NCBI GenBank assembly: GCA_003508835.1
Contig: PUFA01000068.1
Location: 124,001-188,000, forward strand
DNA length: 64,000 nt
Origin: Eonycteris spelaea
Taxonomy: Eukaryota > Chordata > Mammalia > Chiroptera > Pteropodidae
Reading direction: 5' to 3'
The notes beneath the pieces are model-generated. The model made no database searches, was not told where the DNA came from, and saw only the letters and a program-made list of their open reading frames with translations. A program made the translations under genes and the position numbers. Positions 23,620 through 36,401 of this stretch are shown here, in pieces. Within the stretch, counting starts at the first letter, position 1, and the number at the start of each line of letters is the position of its first letter.

Positions 23620-23850
23620 TTTCAAATCTGTCAAAGTTCCTGATATTTTATATATAATATCTTATTTAATGTACATATAAATTCTATGATATAGGCTCTA
23701 CAATCATCTACATTTTTATAAATAAAAATATTGAGGCCTATGGAGTTTAAAAACACCCACAATCACATAGTAAAAAAATAAATAAATAAAAAAGTATAGC
23801 ACATATTCAGACCTTGGTCTGTAATTCCAAAGCATTTGCTGTTTTTGCTA
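23620..23850 (-). mobile_element. MIR SINE fragment
   Basis: Antisense MIR wording: ttctatgatataggctctac, tttttataaataaaaatatt then gaggcctatgg, caatcacatag, and gaccttggtctgtaattcca. An AAAT-rich insertion lies at 23774-23794. Confidence 0.6.
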
Positions 23851-24565
23851 TAACATTCTACCACATAAAAAGCACATCAGCCAGATGCAGGCTTTCTGAA
23901 ATAAATATATCAAACCTCTGTTGTTACAAATACTAACACTGAGTTTTCTGATCAAATGGAACAAGTGGGTTTGGCATTTACCCCATTAGATATTTGTCTG
24001 CTTATTCACCACCATTGAAGTATTCTCTTTAAACCTGTTCTCTTTGGGGGCTGTAAATCTCTGTTTGATATGTCTTTTCTGTAATCCTACAAAAGAAACC
24101 AGCATTTACCTGATCCAAATAATGAAAGTGCAGAAAAATCAATAATGGGAAAAGAATAGCTACCTTCAGATTATGTTTTCCAGCAAAAACAGCAACAAAG
24201 AAGAAAAAGACATGGCTCACTAAGTTGCCACTATTTTGTACTAACCTGATATTATTAGAATTTGCTTTCTGTGGAAAATTGGCCTGTCTATTCCAGCATT
24301 AACTTGCCATAGCAGTGTTCACATATGCCTGTCTTGGATTTTGCAAGATCTATGGGAGCAAAAACACAGAAACCTGGAGTCTTGGGTTCCAGTCCTAGAT
24401 CAATCCTTTTGTATTTTCAAAGAAACAGTATTACAAAGTCTGCTTAGCTATAGAGTATTATGAGAATATAATTAAATAAGGGGCCAAAGTAAAGTAAAAT
24501 GAACTTTAAAAAAAAGCCTGAGAATGAGGCAGAAAATAGATAGAGTTGAAGAAGGGGAGAAAAGC
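23851..24565. other. Unique-looking DNA
   Basis: No gene or nameable repeat is seen. A 63-codon minus frame at 24029-24220 is not recognisable. Confidence 0.35.
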
Positions 24566-24569
24566 CTAA

Positions 24570-24685
24570 TATTTAATTAGCAGTTATTATATGCTTTGAC
24601 ATGTTTCGTATCACTTATTCTCCATAAACCCTTTCAAATAGTTATGCTTAGCCCCATTCTGTATGCAAGAAACAATGAAAGTGGA
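24570..24685 (-). mobile_element. MIR SINE fragment
   Basis: Weak antisense MIR: agcagttattatatgctttg, tttcgtatcacttattctcc, and cttagccccattctgtatgc. Confidence 0.5.
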
Positions 24686-24689
24686 TAAT

Positions 24690-25865
24690 TTCATCACACG
24701 AGTAGGATTTTCATTCAGTCCCCAAAATTTTCACTATCTTTTATTCCTTACAGAGAATTTGTCTATGATTGTGGATAAATTTTTATGTTACACAATTGTA
24801 GGATTAAAAAAAATACGGTATATTCATTCAAAAGATTACATTTTGGTACAGCTTGAGTTCTCATGTAAGCAGATGCTAAGACAGAACAGTTGAGCTGCCA
24901 GTGATTGATGGAGGAGGAAATGCCTGCGAAGGATAAAGGCGAGATGGAGCAGGATTAAGTGTGATAAGTCTCATAAAGCAATCCAGACCTGACACTTGTG
25001 AAAGGAGAAAGAAAAAGAAGGACTGATTGGGTAAGAAGAGCATCTGTCTTTAGTGCAGCCTGGGAAAGTGTTAGCCAGGTGCTGAACACAAGAGTGTATG
25101 TCAGAGGAGCCCTGCTTTGGGCAGGAATAAACTTACACTAGGACCTTTACCGTGTTCAGTTATTTAGGAGCAGTGCGTGAGGAGCATTGTGATGGGTGGG
25201 GAGGTGGAGTCTTCACACTGGAGGCCTCAGTGTGAACACTCTGGCAGACCCAAAGGTGCAGTAACTGGAGATTATTAGCCAACTATGCTTTTTATAGCAA
25301 GTTCTCTTTATGGGAATCTGAGTGGTATACTTCCAGGGTCACCATAAGTCTCAAACCTATCAATATCCAAGTTCTAAAAATAATGAGTACCTAATGTAGA
25401 GTTTTGTCTTTAGTTTATTGTTCTTTACATTACATGTTTTGTTCACAGTCATAATTTTTAAATGATGAAGAGCTATACCAGACCATAGAGGAGGGTCTGA
25501 GTTATAATTTAGCAAGAATAACTTATCAGAGTAGGTTTAAACTTGCCTCACTTCTATTTTACTATTCGATCAACATACAAAGAGTGAAAAAAAATGATAC
25601 AAGACTAAGGAATCTAGAAAGTAGACCAGATTCCTCATTTTCATGTTCCCTAGATCTAAATGAAGTATCAGCAAAGTTTAATGGCATTAGCTACTTACTT
25701 GGTCAGAGGAGACCAGAACTGTGAGCTTGTTGCTCAGGGGTCATTAAGTAAGGGTAAGTCTATGTTAACGCACATATAAGGAAACACTTACTTTTCTGCA
25801 CTTATGTCCTCCTGCCCTCTATTACTTACTGCTTGATTAGACTTACAGAATCCTTAACCTTGGCT
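24690..25865. other. Unassigned DNA with a short palindrome
   Basis: No gene is seen. The part at 24900-25260 is the least AT-rich stretch of the neighbourhood. It holds a near-perfect 25-base palindrome at 25212-25236. Confidence 0.35.
25212..25236. repeat. 25-base hairpin-forming inverted repeat
   Basis: Arms ttcacactg (25212-25220) and cagtgtgaa (25228-25236) are perfect complements around a 7-base spacer, gaggcct. Confidence 0.9.
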
Positions 25866-25869
25866 ATCA

Positions 25870-26095
25870 GTATTTGCGATATCCGCTTTGTTTTTCTAGG
25901 CCTCTTAGTGCAAACTTCTGAACTATCTATATATGGGATTAGTCCCATTTCAGGCTTTTCACACAAACCTAAGTCATCTTTTTCTCCCACAGTATTTTCC
26001 CCCCATATTTCAGTCTCAGTAACACCATCATCCATGCAGTCAGGTAGGATGTATACATTAATTTTAGGATTTTCTAAAATGAGATAACTATACAA
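25870..26095 (+). mobile_element. Probable L2 fragment
   Basis: The wording tcagtctcagtaacaccatc then atccatgcagtcagg (about 26011-26044) resembles an L2 segment. It explains the opposing open frames found here (25833-26087 plus and 25826-26137 minus), which show no protein family on either strand. Confidence 0.4.
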
Positions 26096-26548
26096 GGATA
26101 TAAGAAACATGCTGAGATTATAAAGAATTGAAGGCATTTGATTTTTTTCTTTATATTGTTGTGGTCTGCATGGAGAACTTCATGTTGCCCAATAATGGTT
26201 ATATAAGTGAACATCCAATTAAAAAAAAATCCACTAATGCTATACTTCAAATTAGCCCACACTGTCTTAGTGAATTTTACTAACTTGCCAATAGAGTTTA
26301 GAACTCAGATATGCTACCTTTATGGGAGGCACTACTTAACACATGTGTAAGTGACATGATAGAATCAAGACACAGAATAAAGACCCACAAATATCTCAAC
26401 AAGACTGAATAATAACCTAAAACAAACAAGATGGTATCTATGGAATAAATGTAACATTCACTTAGGTACAAAAGTAATGTTTTCATGGGGAGATAACATT
26501 ACGTTCATTTAGCAGGGAATAAATGTTATCACTTTCTCTATTATATTT
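26096..26548. other. Unassigned DNA
   Basis: No gene or nameable repeat is seen between the L2 fragment and the MIR that follows. Confidence 0.35.
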
Positions 26549-26549
26549 C

Positions 26550-26716
26550 TGTCCAACACTGTGTTATGTAAGTTACATCAGTTATCTTGTGTATCCTCCC
26601 ACAGCCTTAGGTAGTAGGTCTATCATTACGTTTATTTTACAGATTAAGAAATGGAGGCAAAGAATGAACAGTAACTTGTCAAAGTTCATTCTTCTAAAGA
26701 GTTGTAGCTAGATTCA
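26550..26716 (-). mobile_element. MIR SINE split by a later L1 insertion
   Basis: Antisense MIR: ttatcttgtgtatcctccca, tttattttacagattaagaa then atggaggcaaag, and gttgtagctagattcaaatg. It is interrupted at 26716 by an L1 and resumes at about 27132 for a short distance. This shows the order of insertion. Confidence 0.7.
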
Positions 26717-26731
26717 AATGCACATGGTTTT

Positions 26732-27115
26732 CTAAGTGCCCATCAAAAGACGATTGGATAAAGAATATGTGGTACATATATACAATGTAATATTTGGCTG
26801 TAAAAAAGGATAAAATCTTAGATGGACCTAGAGTGTATTATGCTAAGGCAAGACAAATACCATGTGATCTCACTAATATGTGGAATCTAAAAACAAAACA
26901 GATGAACAAAAAAACAGGCTCAGATACATAGAGCAAACTGATGGTTGCCATATCGGAGGGAGTTTGGGGAGCTGGGTGAAAAAGGTAAAGTGACTAAGAA
27001 GTTCAAATTGATAGTTACAGAATAGACATGAGGATGTGAAATACAGCATAGGGGATATAGTCAATAATATTATATTAAAAATTAATAAAATTAGATAAAA
27101 AGTCATAAATAAAAA
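26732..27115 (+). mobile_element. 5'-truncated LINE-1 3' end with perfect target-site duplication
   Basis: The L1 3' UTR begins within tctaagtgcccatcaaaaga (26731). It continues through ataccatgtgatctcactaa (26857) and gatggttgccatatcgga (26941) to aggggatatagtcaataata (27051) and an A-rich tail. It is flanked by identical 16-base copies of aaatgcacatggtttt (26716-26731 and 27116-27131); the first A's overlap the tail. The intact duplication points to a fairly recent insertion. Confidence 0.9.
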
Positions 27116-27244
27116 AAATGCACATGGTTTTGCTCAAGGACTATGATTTTGTGGGCTATGATAGATAACTGAGATTCAGTTATGTTACAGCTGCCCCAAA
27201 ACAAATGAGACCATAGACTGTGTGATTGTTTTAAAGCCATTTTT

Positions 27245-30200
27245 AAATAAATATCTGTTCACATATTTTATCCATTCATTTTTTTTAATATTGATTTTTG
27301 TGTGTTCTTTATATATTCTGGATATAAGTCCTTTGTCAAATTTATGATTTATAATTATTTTCTACTATGTTGCTTTTTGTCTCATTTTCTTTATGATACC
27401 CTTCAGAGAACAAAAGTTTTTAATTTTAGTAGAGTCCAATTTATCCTTTTTTCCTTTTTTTCTTTAATAAATCATACTTTTAGTTGTATTTAAGAACTTT
27501 TTGCTTGATCCAGCATCATGAAGATTATTTTCTATATTTTCCTCAGTTTTTACATTTTGCGTTTAGGTGTATGGACCCTTTCGGAGTTAATTTTTTATGT
27601 AAGCATGAGATTGCTATTACAAGTTCACTATTTTTTTGTACATGAATGTTCAATTGTTCCAGCACCATTTTTTGAAAATACTGTTCATTCTACATTTAAT
27701 TGTCTCTGTACCTTTGCCAAAAATCATTTGATTATATTTGAAGGTCTATTTCAGAACCCTATGTTCTGTTTGGTACACGTTTATTCTTTTTACTAATTCT
27801 GTCTTGATTACTGTAGCTTTATAATGTGTCTTAATATAGGTCTGCCAATTTAAATCTAATTTAAAAATGTTTTGACTATACAGATTTCTAGAGCTTTCTA
27901 TATAAATTTTGGAATCAGCTTGTCCATATTTATCATGAATCCTGCTAGGATTTTGTTCAGGATTGAATTAAATTTACAGGTCCATTTGGGAAGAAGTGGT
28001 ACTTTATTGCATCCTTTAATCTGTTAATAGAGTATCACTACTTCCATTTATTTAGGTCTTTGATTTCCATCATCAGCGTTTTGTAGTTTTCAGCATATAA
28101 ATCTTACACATATTTTGTTAGATTAATTCTTAAATATTTCATTGAGGTGGGCAAATATGATAAAATGTACTTTTTTTATCCTAATGTTTGACTTCTAATT
28201 GTTCATTGCCAGCATATGATTAATTTTTGTTCATTGACATTGTATTGTCCAACCTTGGTGTACTTACTTATTAGCTTTAAAAGTTTTTTAGCATATTCAT
28301 TGAGATTTTTTACACAGACAATTGTTTCATCTGCAAATAAGAACAGTTAATTTCTTTCTTAACAATTAGAATACATTTTATTTATTTGTCTTATTACATT
28401 TTCTAGATCTTCCAAAACAATATAAAATAAGAGTGGTAGGAGGGAACATCCTTGCATAGGAAAGCATTTATTCACTGACCACATGATAGCATCTGAATGA
28501 TTTTTGATATCCTTGATAGGATTGAGAAAATTCCTTTCTATTCTGAGAATTATGAGATTTTTTTTAATAGTAAGTGGATGTTGAATCTTGTCAAATGATT
28601 TTTCTGCATCTATTGATAAGATCGTGTCTTTTTTTTTTCTTGTTCAATCTATTAACATAGTGGAATGCAGTGACTAACTTTCAAATGTGGAACTAGTATT
28701 GAATTCCTGATATAAATAACTGGGTCATGATATAGAATTCTCTTTATAATTGTAGTATTCAATTTCATAATATGTAGCTGAATTTTTCACATTGTTGTTC
28801 ATGAGGGACAATGACCTAAGGTTTTATTTTCTTGCACTGTCTTTGTCTGATCGTGGTATAAAAATAATGCTGGAGTCATAGAATAAATAAGGAAGTATTT
28901 TCTTCTCTTGCATTTGCAAGAATTTATATAAATGTTGAATAAAGTTCTCCAGTGAAATCATTTGGTACAGGAGTTTTATTTTGGGGAAAAATTTTAACTA
29001 TAAATTTCATTTACTTAAAAGATATAGTATTATCCAGGTTAACTATTTCTTTTTGATTGATTTTTGGTAGTTCATATTTTGCAAATTCATATTTGTCAAA
29101 TTAATAAGATTTAAATAATTCTAAAATAGAGTTATTTGATGTATTCATTATCCTTTTAACATCTGTAGCATCAATATTGGTATTATTTCTCATGTTAGTA
29201 ATGTATGCTTTTTTCATTGGCAAATCTGTGAAGCAGTTGATTTAAAGAATCTTCCTATTGTTCTTCTGTTCTTAATTTTAGTGATTCCTGCTCTTTGTTT
29301 TTTTCTTTCTGCTTCCTTTATATTAGCTTTGTCATCTTCTAGAATCTTAGATATCTTAAATTATTAAGACCTTTTTTTTATTCCTACTATAAGCATTTAA
29401 TATTAGAAATTTTCATCTAGGTAATATTTTAGCTACACACCATAAATGTTGTGTTCTATTTTTATTTTCAAAATATTTTCTAATATCTTTTCAGATACCC
29501 TCTTTGAGCCATGGCCTAGAGATTACTTACTTTTGTTGTTTAACTTCTAATTAGATGGGTATATTCCAGATATCTTGTTATCGATTTCAATAACTTTCAT
29601 TCCTGAAAGTAATTTTACTATATGTGGGATTGATATAACATTTCTCTTGCATCAATGTTTTCAGTGTTTTGAATAGTTTATTGTTCAACTGTCTTCTGGC
29701 CTCCATGGTTTATGGTGAAAAATCCAAAGTAATATGAATCTTTGTTTTCTTATATAATATGCTCTGTGCTGCTTTTTCTCCTGGATTATATATATATATA
29801 TACACATATATGTATATGTGTGTGTGTATATGTATACACACACATATATACACACATATATACATATATATGTATATATAATTATATATAGATATAATTT
29901 TTATAGATATAATTTATATACATAATTTTATCTTTGGTTTCCAGCAGTCCGATTTTAATATATCTGGTTATAGATTTATTTTAATTTATTCTTTTGAATT
30001 CACTGAGCTTGTTGAATTATCAAATTTATGTTTTTCGCCATATTTAGGGAGTTTTATGTCATTACTTCCTCAAACATGTTTTGTGCACCAGTGTCTTTTT
30101 TTCTCTTTCTGGGACTTGAATGAGACTAAGTTAGACCTTTAATATTGTCTGATAGGTACCTGAGACTATGTTCATTTCTTTCAATTTTTCATGCTATTAT

Positions 30201-30600
30201 TCAGGTTAATCATTTCTGTTGATCTACCTTCAAGTTCACTGACTCTTCTCTCATCTTCATTCTGCTATTGGATCTCCTCAGTGAATTTTTTATTACTATT
30301 ATTGTATTTTCAGTTATAGATTTTATACTTGATTCTTTTTATAACTCCTATTTTCAGAAAACTTCTCTTTATTCATTTCAAGAATGCTTTCTTTCACTTC
30401 TCAGAGTACTGTTATGATAACTGTTTTAAAATCTTTGTTCAAAAATTCTAACATTCAGTCATGTCATTCTTAAAATGAGTTCATATTCTCCCCACTTTGA
30501 AAGTCGTTTTGTTTTTCCAGGTTCTTAGCATGTTGAGTAATTTTATATTTCATCCTGTTTATTTTAAGTACTATGTTTTGAAACTTTTTATATGAAAAAA
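27245..30600 (-). mobile_element. Long antisense LINE-1 (ORF2 to 5' region)
   Basis: The minus-strand L1 runs from the late ORF2 region (ttgtgtgttctttatatatt at 27297, gttccagcaccattttttg at 27655) through the reverse transcriptase and linker (tctttgtctgatcgtggtat at about 28841) to a 5' segment (ttcaagttcactgactcttc at about 30229, then atcttcattctgctattgg). It lacks the 3' UTR at the left. Upstream L1 sequence may continue to about 30700. It is highly diverged, and the open frames at 27302 and 27518 are shadows of ORF2 in the wrong strand. Confidence 0.85.
29786..29930. repeat. TA/TATG/CA compound microsatellite
   Basis: Alternating TA, TATG, TGTG and CACA runs lie inside the antisense L1. 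The block is self-complementary in parts and could form cruciforms. Confidence 0.9.
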
Positions 30601-33600
30601 ATGTTAAAATTTCATGGGATATGTGGGTTTTTTGTTTTTGTTTTTGTTTTTTTTAGCAAGTAGTCAAACTTGTTGAATTCAGATCACAATTCTTGACCTG
30701 GGCTGTGTGGGCCATTCATCAAATATAATTTTAGTTTATAAAGTCTTGGCAATGCTATTCTGATTTCCACTGCGTATGTACCTCCTAAGTGCTATTCTGG
30801 AATATAAGCAATGCTCTTCACTGTAGCTAAAAACTCAAAGCTTTTATGGGCCTTCTGATTCACATCAAGCATGTGCAGCTTTGTAGTGATTCCAGGATTT
30901 CATATAGTAATCTAAGGAATCACTTTCCCAAAATTCCGCTTCTCCCTGGCCCCTCCTTTCACTATCTTGTTTCCAGGGTTCCTCTCTCTTGGTATTATCT
31001 CTAGAAAGATAGAAATTTATTCTTTCCATATTGTTGCATGATGTCCATGACTGTTTCCATATTGTAGCAAATCATCAGAGGAAAGAGACTTGAGGACCAT
31101 TTCTAATGTCTCATGATGACCACACTCTCTGTTAAGTGTAGGGTAGGGAGAGTCAAAAAGACTGCCCTGCTAAGGCAGCTTCCACTGTGCCAATGAGAAA
31201 GGGATGTTGTCTGATTTTTTTTTTTAAGTACATATGCTGTTTTTACTAAGTAGGTTGAAAAGGGGGTGTATAATTCCTGTGCACATAACAATATTACAAT
31301 TAGGGGCTAAATTGTAGATTGTGGTAAAATCTTAAACTTCCTAGAGGCATTTAAGGGGGGTACTTCTTACCGGAAAAAAGAATTTTCTTGCCTAGAATGT
31401 GAGATTTGGAGTCTTGGTCCAGGAAGAAGAGGCTCACATGAACAGTAAATTCTCAAAGACTATTTAGTATAGAATTCATTAACAGAAAAATGGAAGTATT
31501 GGGTAGAATGGAATCTATTTTCAAATATGTGACAATGATAAAAAGCAGTATGTATAGATTCGGTTATATTTCAAAACCTTTATTTTTGAATAAAATGAGA
31601 CCAAAACTTGTGAGGTACAGAAAAACAGACTTCTATTGCCTTTTAAGAAAGAGTTTTATATAAAAACATTGAAATTTTGTGGAAGGTCAAGATGTATTAT
31701 GCATTGATAATTGCCCCACTTTGAATGTTTCAAGAAGCAGTTCAGTAGAGACTAGACAACCACCTGGCAAGAATTATGGGAAGGAGACTTCCACTCTGAG
31801 TACAGGACATGAAAATATTGTGAGCTATTAATAACACTAAAATTCTTTTCTGCTTCAACTATAGAGTGTTTCTGGTGTCGTATCTAAAGATTCTGACTAA
31901 TATTGAACCCTCGGTCTAGCCTGAGAACAAGGAAATGGGTATAAAAAAGGGACCCTGAAAAAGGTGACTTCTGTGGTGATCCTTGAAAGATGAATCTAAG
32001 AAAAGAAGTCATTTGTGTAGTACTACTGTGTAAAAAATTAACATGCATCAAAAGTCCAGGGGACTACAAGTGTGTATTACCTTGAAGATCTATTTTTGAC
32101 ACAGAATTCCTCCAGAAGAGATATGTAAAATATCTGTGTCATTTAATTAAAAACTTTCTCAGTTGTGCTGGCATCAAAAGACTAAACAATAGAATCTGAT
32201 CAATGTAATTATAGTGTTACCTGTATGATTAAAGACATGTCTCTTTGATCAAAGCATCTCTAAAAGAAATACAATTTCAGGACAAAAAAAAAAATCTCCC
32301 ATGTATTCCCATTACACACTACTGGATTACCAATGAAATCAATAGTTTGCCCATATACATGGCCTTTTCCTTGGTCAACACATTTAGACCCTCCTTTAAA
32401 TTTACTCAATTCTATTAATCTCTCTTTGAACTATGAAACAGTGCCGAAGTTTGCTCCCAGAATTTAACAGCTTACTTCTTTACCTAATTACCTTCCCTAA
32501 CCTCCGTGTCATATGAGGCCAGCTAATGAAATCCCCTAATGTTTCCACTCTTTTCTACTTTGTGTAAAATGTAGCTCAAAGGGTTAAGTAATTGTCTAGT
32601 TCAGTTGGAGTCAGAACCAGAGTGGTCTACCATACTCCACAGCCCTTGTCTTAACTACTAAGTCATTGTCACATTAACATCCAGGAGGAAATCATCTAAA
32701 GATAGAGATCCCTAGAAGATACACTTTGAATGCATATATGAGTAGCTAATCTGAATCAAGTTACTTCTTCCCCTATGAAAATGTTTTCAGCCAAGCATAT
32801 ATTATTCCCAAAGCAAGATTGTGTCTGACCATTATACCCAACAATATTAAAAATACAATTACATGAATCTTTGCTTGATTCTTTTTATTAAAGTAGTTTT
32901 ATCATTTAAATGTAAAACAGGATTACCAAAGGGAGCAAAACAATTTAAAGGAAAGCTAGTTTAAAAAAAACTGAATTATATGCATGATAATTCTTTAAAT
33001 TGTTTGAAAATATGGAATGATTGCTTTTTTAGTAATCATTTTAATTGTTTTTCAATTCCAAAAGCATTTTTTTTTTTTTTGGTTTTAAGTAATTTGTTAT
33101 CACCTCAAATTCAATGAACACTGATTTATTTTATGATACCTTAAATGCAGAGGTAATAATACATTTTAATGCAGCTTCTGGAATAATTTTTAATATCTAC
33201 TTTTTCATTCTTTTATGCAATAAATGTACCAAGGCAAAACTCTGCTATTTTTCAGAAGATAAATATGTAAATATTAACAATATTTTTTTTGACATATTGC
33301 TAAAGAAAATTTAAGAGCTTTTTGGAGTATATTGAGAAAAACAGCCTTTTTTTCCATAAAGTATCTTTGGGAGTTACTATCAAACTAGAAGTTGTGAATG
33401 AGCTAGTCTGAATCTCTACATCATGTCTTATGATCTTATATGTTATCGGGAATGTAGGACTTTGGTACTTTCTCCTCACAACCAGTCTGGGATACTACCC
33501 TGGCAGATTTTAGATTAACAGGTGGGTAGAGTTCTATGAGGATCTGCATTCACACAATGCCTCCTGTTTTGGTTTCCTGTTTCTCTGTAGCAAATTTAAC

Positions 33601-35339
33601 AGAAATTTGAAAATTAGGACTCTCTGACCACTTCCATTCCATAGAGCAGTTTCAAAAAGCAGAGACAGAGTCACTTATTTCTGCATCCCCAAGACAAATG
33701 CCGTAAACACATCATACTAGATCTTAGCAAAAAAGGAAATCTTTTTTCTATAATATTTTTTAACATATGACTATTAAAACAGATATGAATTTATGTGGTT
33801 TTGATCTGTATATTTGTGTTGTTAAGAACAGGAATGGCTTTAAAAATATGTTTTACATGTTTACATCTTAAAATTAAAATGAAAAAGGAATTCTACCTGT
33901 ATCATTCATTTATTCTCAATGAATAAATTCATAAAAATAAAATTATACCTGCCAGTTCACAGTTGCTTAATTCAGAAAAAAAAAATGTAACCCTCCCTAC
34001 TCATGGGTTGTATGCTGTGAAGATATTTACACTCTGAAACTGACCACATATCGAATCACATCATGATAACTGTTGTTTGATGTTATTCCTATACCAAATT
34101 ACTTCATCCAATTGTGGATACTACTTCTCTATTATTTTGCAAAATAAAATACTTAATGATGTGTTTTATGTGGGAGGTCAACAAAATTCTGATAGGTTCC
34201 ACACTATAGATTAGAAAAAGAATTTTTTGAAGGCTCTTGATCTTAAAAGGACCATTATGTGTTATTTTTCCCATTTTGTCTTAAATTACAATATTTTCTG
34301 GAATCATAAGTGCAGTGTTTCTATTTGTTCACACCAGTAGCCTTCCATGAATGTTCATAATTGTTTTTCTAAAAAAAAAAAAAAAAAAAAACTATTTTGG
34401 TTTATTGATGTGCTACATTGTATATAAGACAATGCTACAAATCAACATGACTCTTCTCATTGCCCTCTAAGTAAGTAGTAAGCTGTTTAACAAGACAATG
34501 AAGCCAAATGATTTTAGGTTAAAGTCATGCACGTTGCTCAAATATGCACAAGTTCTCTAGTGTAGAACTAGTCACATAATACTCTGTTGAGGTGTAGAAA
34601 TATTATAGATGGAGCCTCTTATAACTTATTCAGAACACTATATTTAAAAACCTGTGAAAGTTCCCCAGGAAATAGTATAGTGTGGGAGAAAAATATATTT
34701 CATTATATCAACATAAATCAAATAAATAAATGAAACATAAATATATTGGGGTAATTTAAAAACCAAACAAGTAGATTTAGAGGTAAAAGACAACATTCGT
34801 TCTTAATATTTCAAGAGATTCTTACCTAGCAATGGATCTTAAACACAGTCTAAACTAGATTTCCCACCAGCTGCTGCCCCCACTATCTGCTGTCATATTG
34901 GTAATCAACCCCGCGAAAAGTGTCATTAAGAGAGCTCCAGTGAAATTAAACCTCTAATATGCACTGTGAGCATGTATTAAGTTTTGTTTGTTTGTTTATT
35001 TGTTTTTTTGTTTTGAGTTTTTTTTTTTTTAATGTAATAGAGGTAGTAAAGAGGTAGTAAAGATTTTCCTTTTGGTAAATCATGTGCTGTCCAAGGATAA
35101 CCAACCAAATGCCTCCCTTTTCAGTCCTAGAGCTGAACAACATTGAAACAATAGTGACATCTAGCAGCAAACATAGCCAGCATTATGTATCTCACTAACT
35201 CTTCTAAATGCATCAAAATATAATTAATTCAGGGCTCCCGTCTTTTATTCAAGGTGAGAAGTACAATAATTGTTTATCAAATATCCCCTTAAATAAATGT
35301 CTTTTATAAAGTAAAAACAAATCACATTGATTTTGACTC
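30601..35339. other. Long gene-free stretch
   Basis: I see no gene. Simple runs occur: T at 33066-33081, a 22-base A run near 34371-34392, and GTTT-rich at 34984-35030. Around 31640-31810 there is wording like the end of an old DNA transposon (gacaaccacctggcaagaat), but I cannot confirm it. The rest is AT-rich with scattered short open frames (31103-31291 minus, 33114-33314 plus, 34946-35170 minus) that carry no motif. Confidence 0.35.
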
Positions 35340-35720
35340 CCAAACTACTACTCTTTTTAAGCATTCAAATAAGGTTGCCACGAATGACTTTGGTTTTAAA
35401 ATGCATTTTTACAACAGCTGCTGTTGTATTATTGAATCTATATGCATTGAAGATTAGTTTTAACATAATGCATCATAAAAAAAATTAAAGTTGCCTTTAA
35501 TTTTACTATGCTAGCATAGTTAAATAGCTGCTTCTAAAATGTAACTTATTTCGCTCACAGAGCTTAGAAATAAACAAGTTTAATATCTGCTTTAGAGAAA
35601 TACAAAATGGGAAGCAAAAACTTAAATTTAAGATTTTAAGTGAAAAAATTATCTTCCTGACTATTAAATGACAGATATTTGAGGCTAATCTAAGAATTTT
35701 AATCCATAGTATAAACATAG
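35340..35720. promoter_or_regulatory. Candidate conserved noncoding element with three palindromes
   Basis: This segment has the texture of vertebrate conserved noncoding DNA: dense ATGCAT (35401-35406, 35442-35447), TTTAAT and TTAAAT words and no repeat match. It contains a 17-base palindrome (35411-35427), a perfect 10-base-arm hairpin (35481-35504) and, touching it, a perfect 16-base palindrome (35505-35520). Function is inferred only from this pattern; conservation cannot be tested here. Confidence 0.35.
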
Positions 35721-35832
35721 CAAGACTTTTATTTTCTTGAAATAAAACTAGAATTTAAACCATATGAGTTACCAATGGACTGGGCAGTTTTCTTGGTTCT
35801 GATTTTTGCTTAACTACAGATGTTTCTTCTGA

Positions 35833-36261
35833 TTAGTGTAAGAACCTAATGCCAAATTGTGTTAGTGGAGGAAAAAGAAGTTCAAGGAGGATCTGCACTT
35901 CTGTTCTCATCTTGACATTGAGAATTCTGTTATTGAAAATCAAATTTTGTTGATACTGTGGTTTATGTAATACATTAAAATATTTTCTAATTATTTTTGT
36001 TATTCCATATACTGAGAAAAAAAGAAAACAGTTTTGCCTAGATGGCAGCAAACATTGAACTTTCTGTCTGTCAATACCCAAGAGAGAGAGCAAAATATAT
36101 TTTATTCTGCAAAAATTCACTGAAGTATAATGGATGAAACTTACAAGCCAATACAAGGAATGAAAAGGAAGGTACAAGCATGCCAAATAATGAAAGTATG
36201 TTTGGCCATTTTTTAATGCTATTTCAGAAATCAAGGTGAAATTTAAAGAAAGTCTCTCCAT
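35833..36261 (-). other. Longest non-transposon open frame (142 codons), probably spurious
   Basis: The reading frame encodes a hydrophobic, Leu/Phe/Ile/Tyr-rich product without a recognisable domain. There is no neighbouring exon structure, and CpG and promoter signals are absent. With this base composition about 0.3 stop-free runs of this length are expected in 64 kb by my rough estimate, so chance is a sufficient explanation. It lies beside a candidate regulatory element and may simply share its low mutation rate. Confidence 0.15.
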
Positions 36262-36362
36262 GTCTCTATTGTTTTTTTTAATTGAACAGTAGCAAATCTA
36301 TATGAAGGTTACAAAGTGATGAGGTTTTCTTTTTTGTATGAATTTGTCAAATGTTGAGAACC

Positions 36363-36401
36363 TTTTTTTTTTTTTTTTTGAGAGAGAGAGAGAGAGAGAG
36401 G
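36363..36401. repeat. (T)n followed by (GA)n tract
   Basis: Seventeen T residues are followed directly by about eleven GA units, a polypyrimidine-to-polypurine switch. Confidence 0.95.

Noticed and set aside
25826..26137. Opposing open frames as a real gene
   Set aside because: Part of the segment resembles L2, and low stop density on both strands reflects composition, not coding.
27302..27796. Phe/Leu-rich plus-strand frames as membrane proteins
   Set aside because: They are antisense translations of L1 ORF2.
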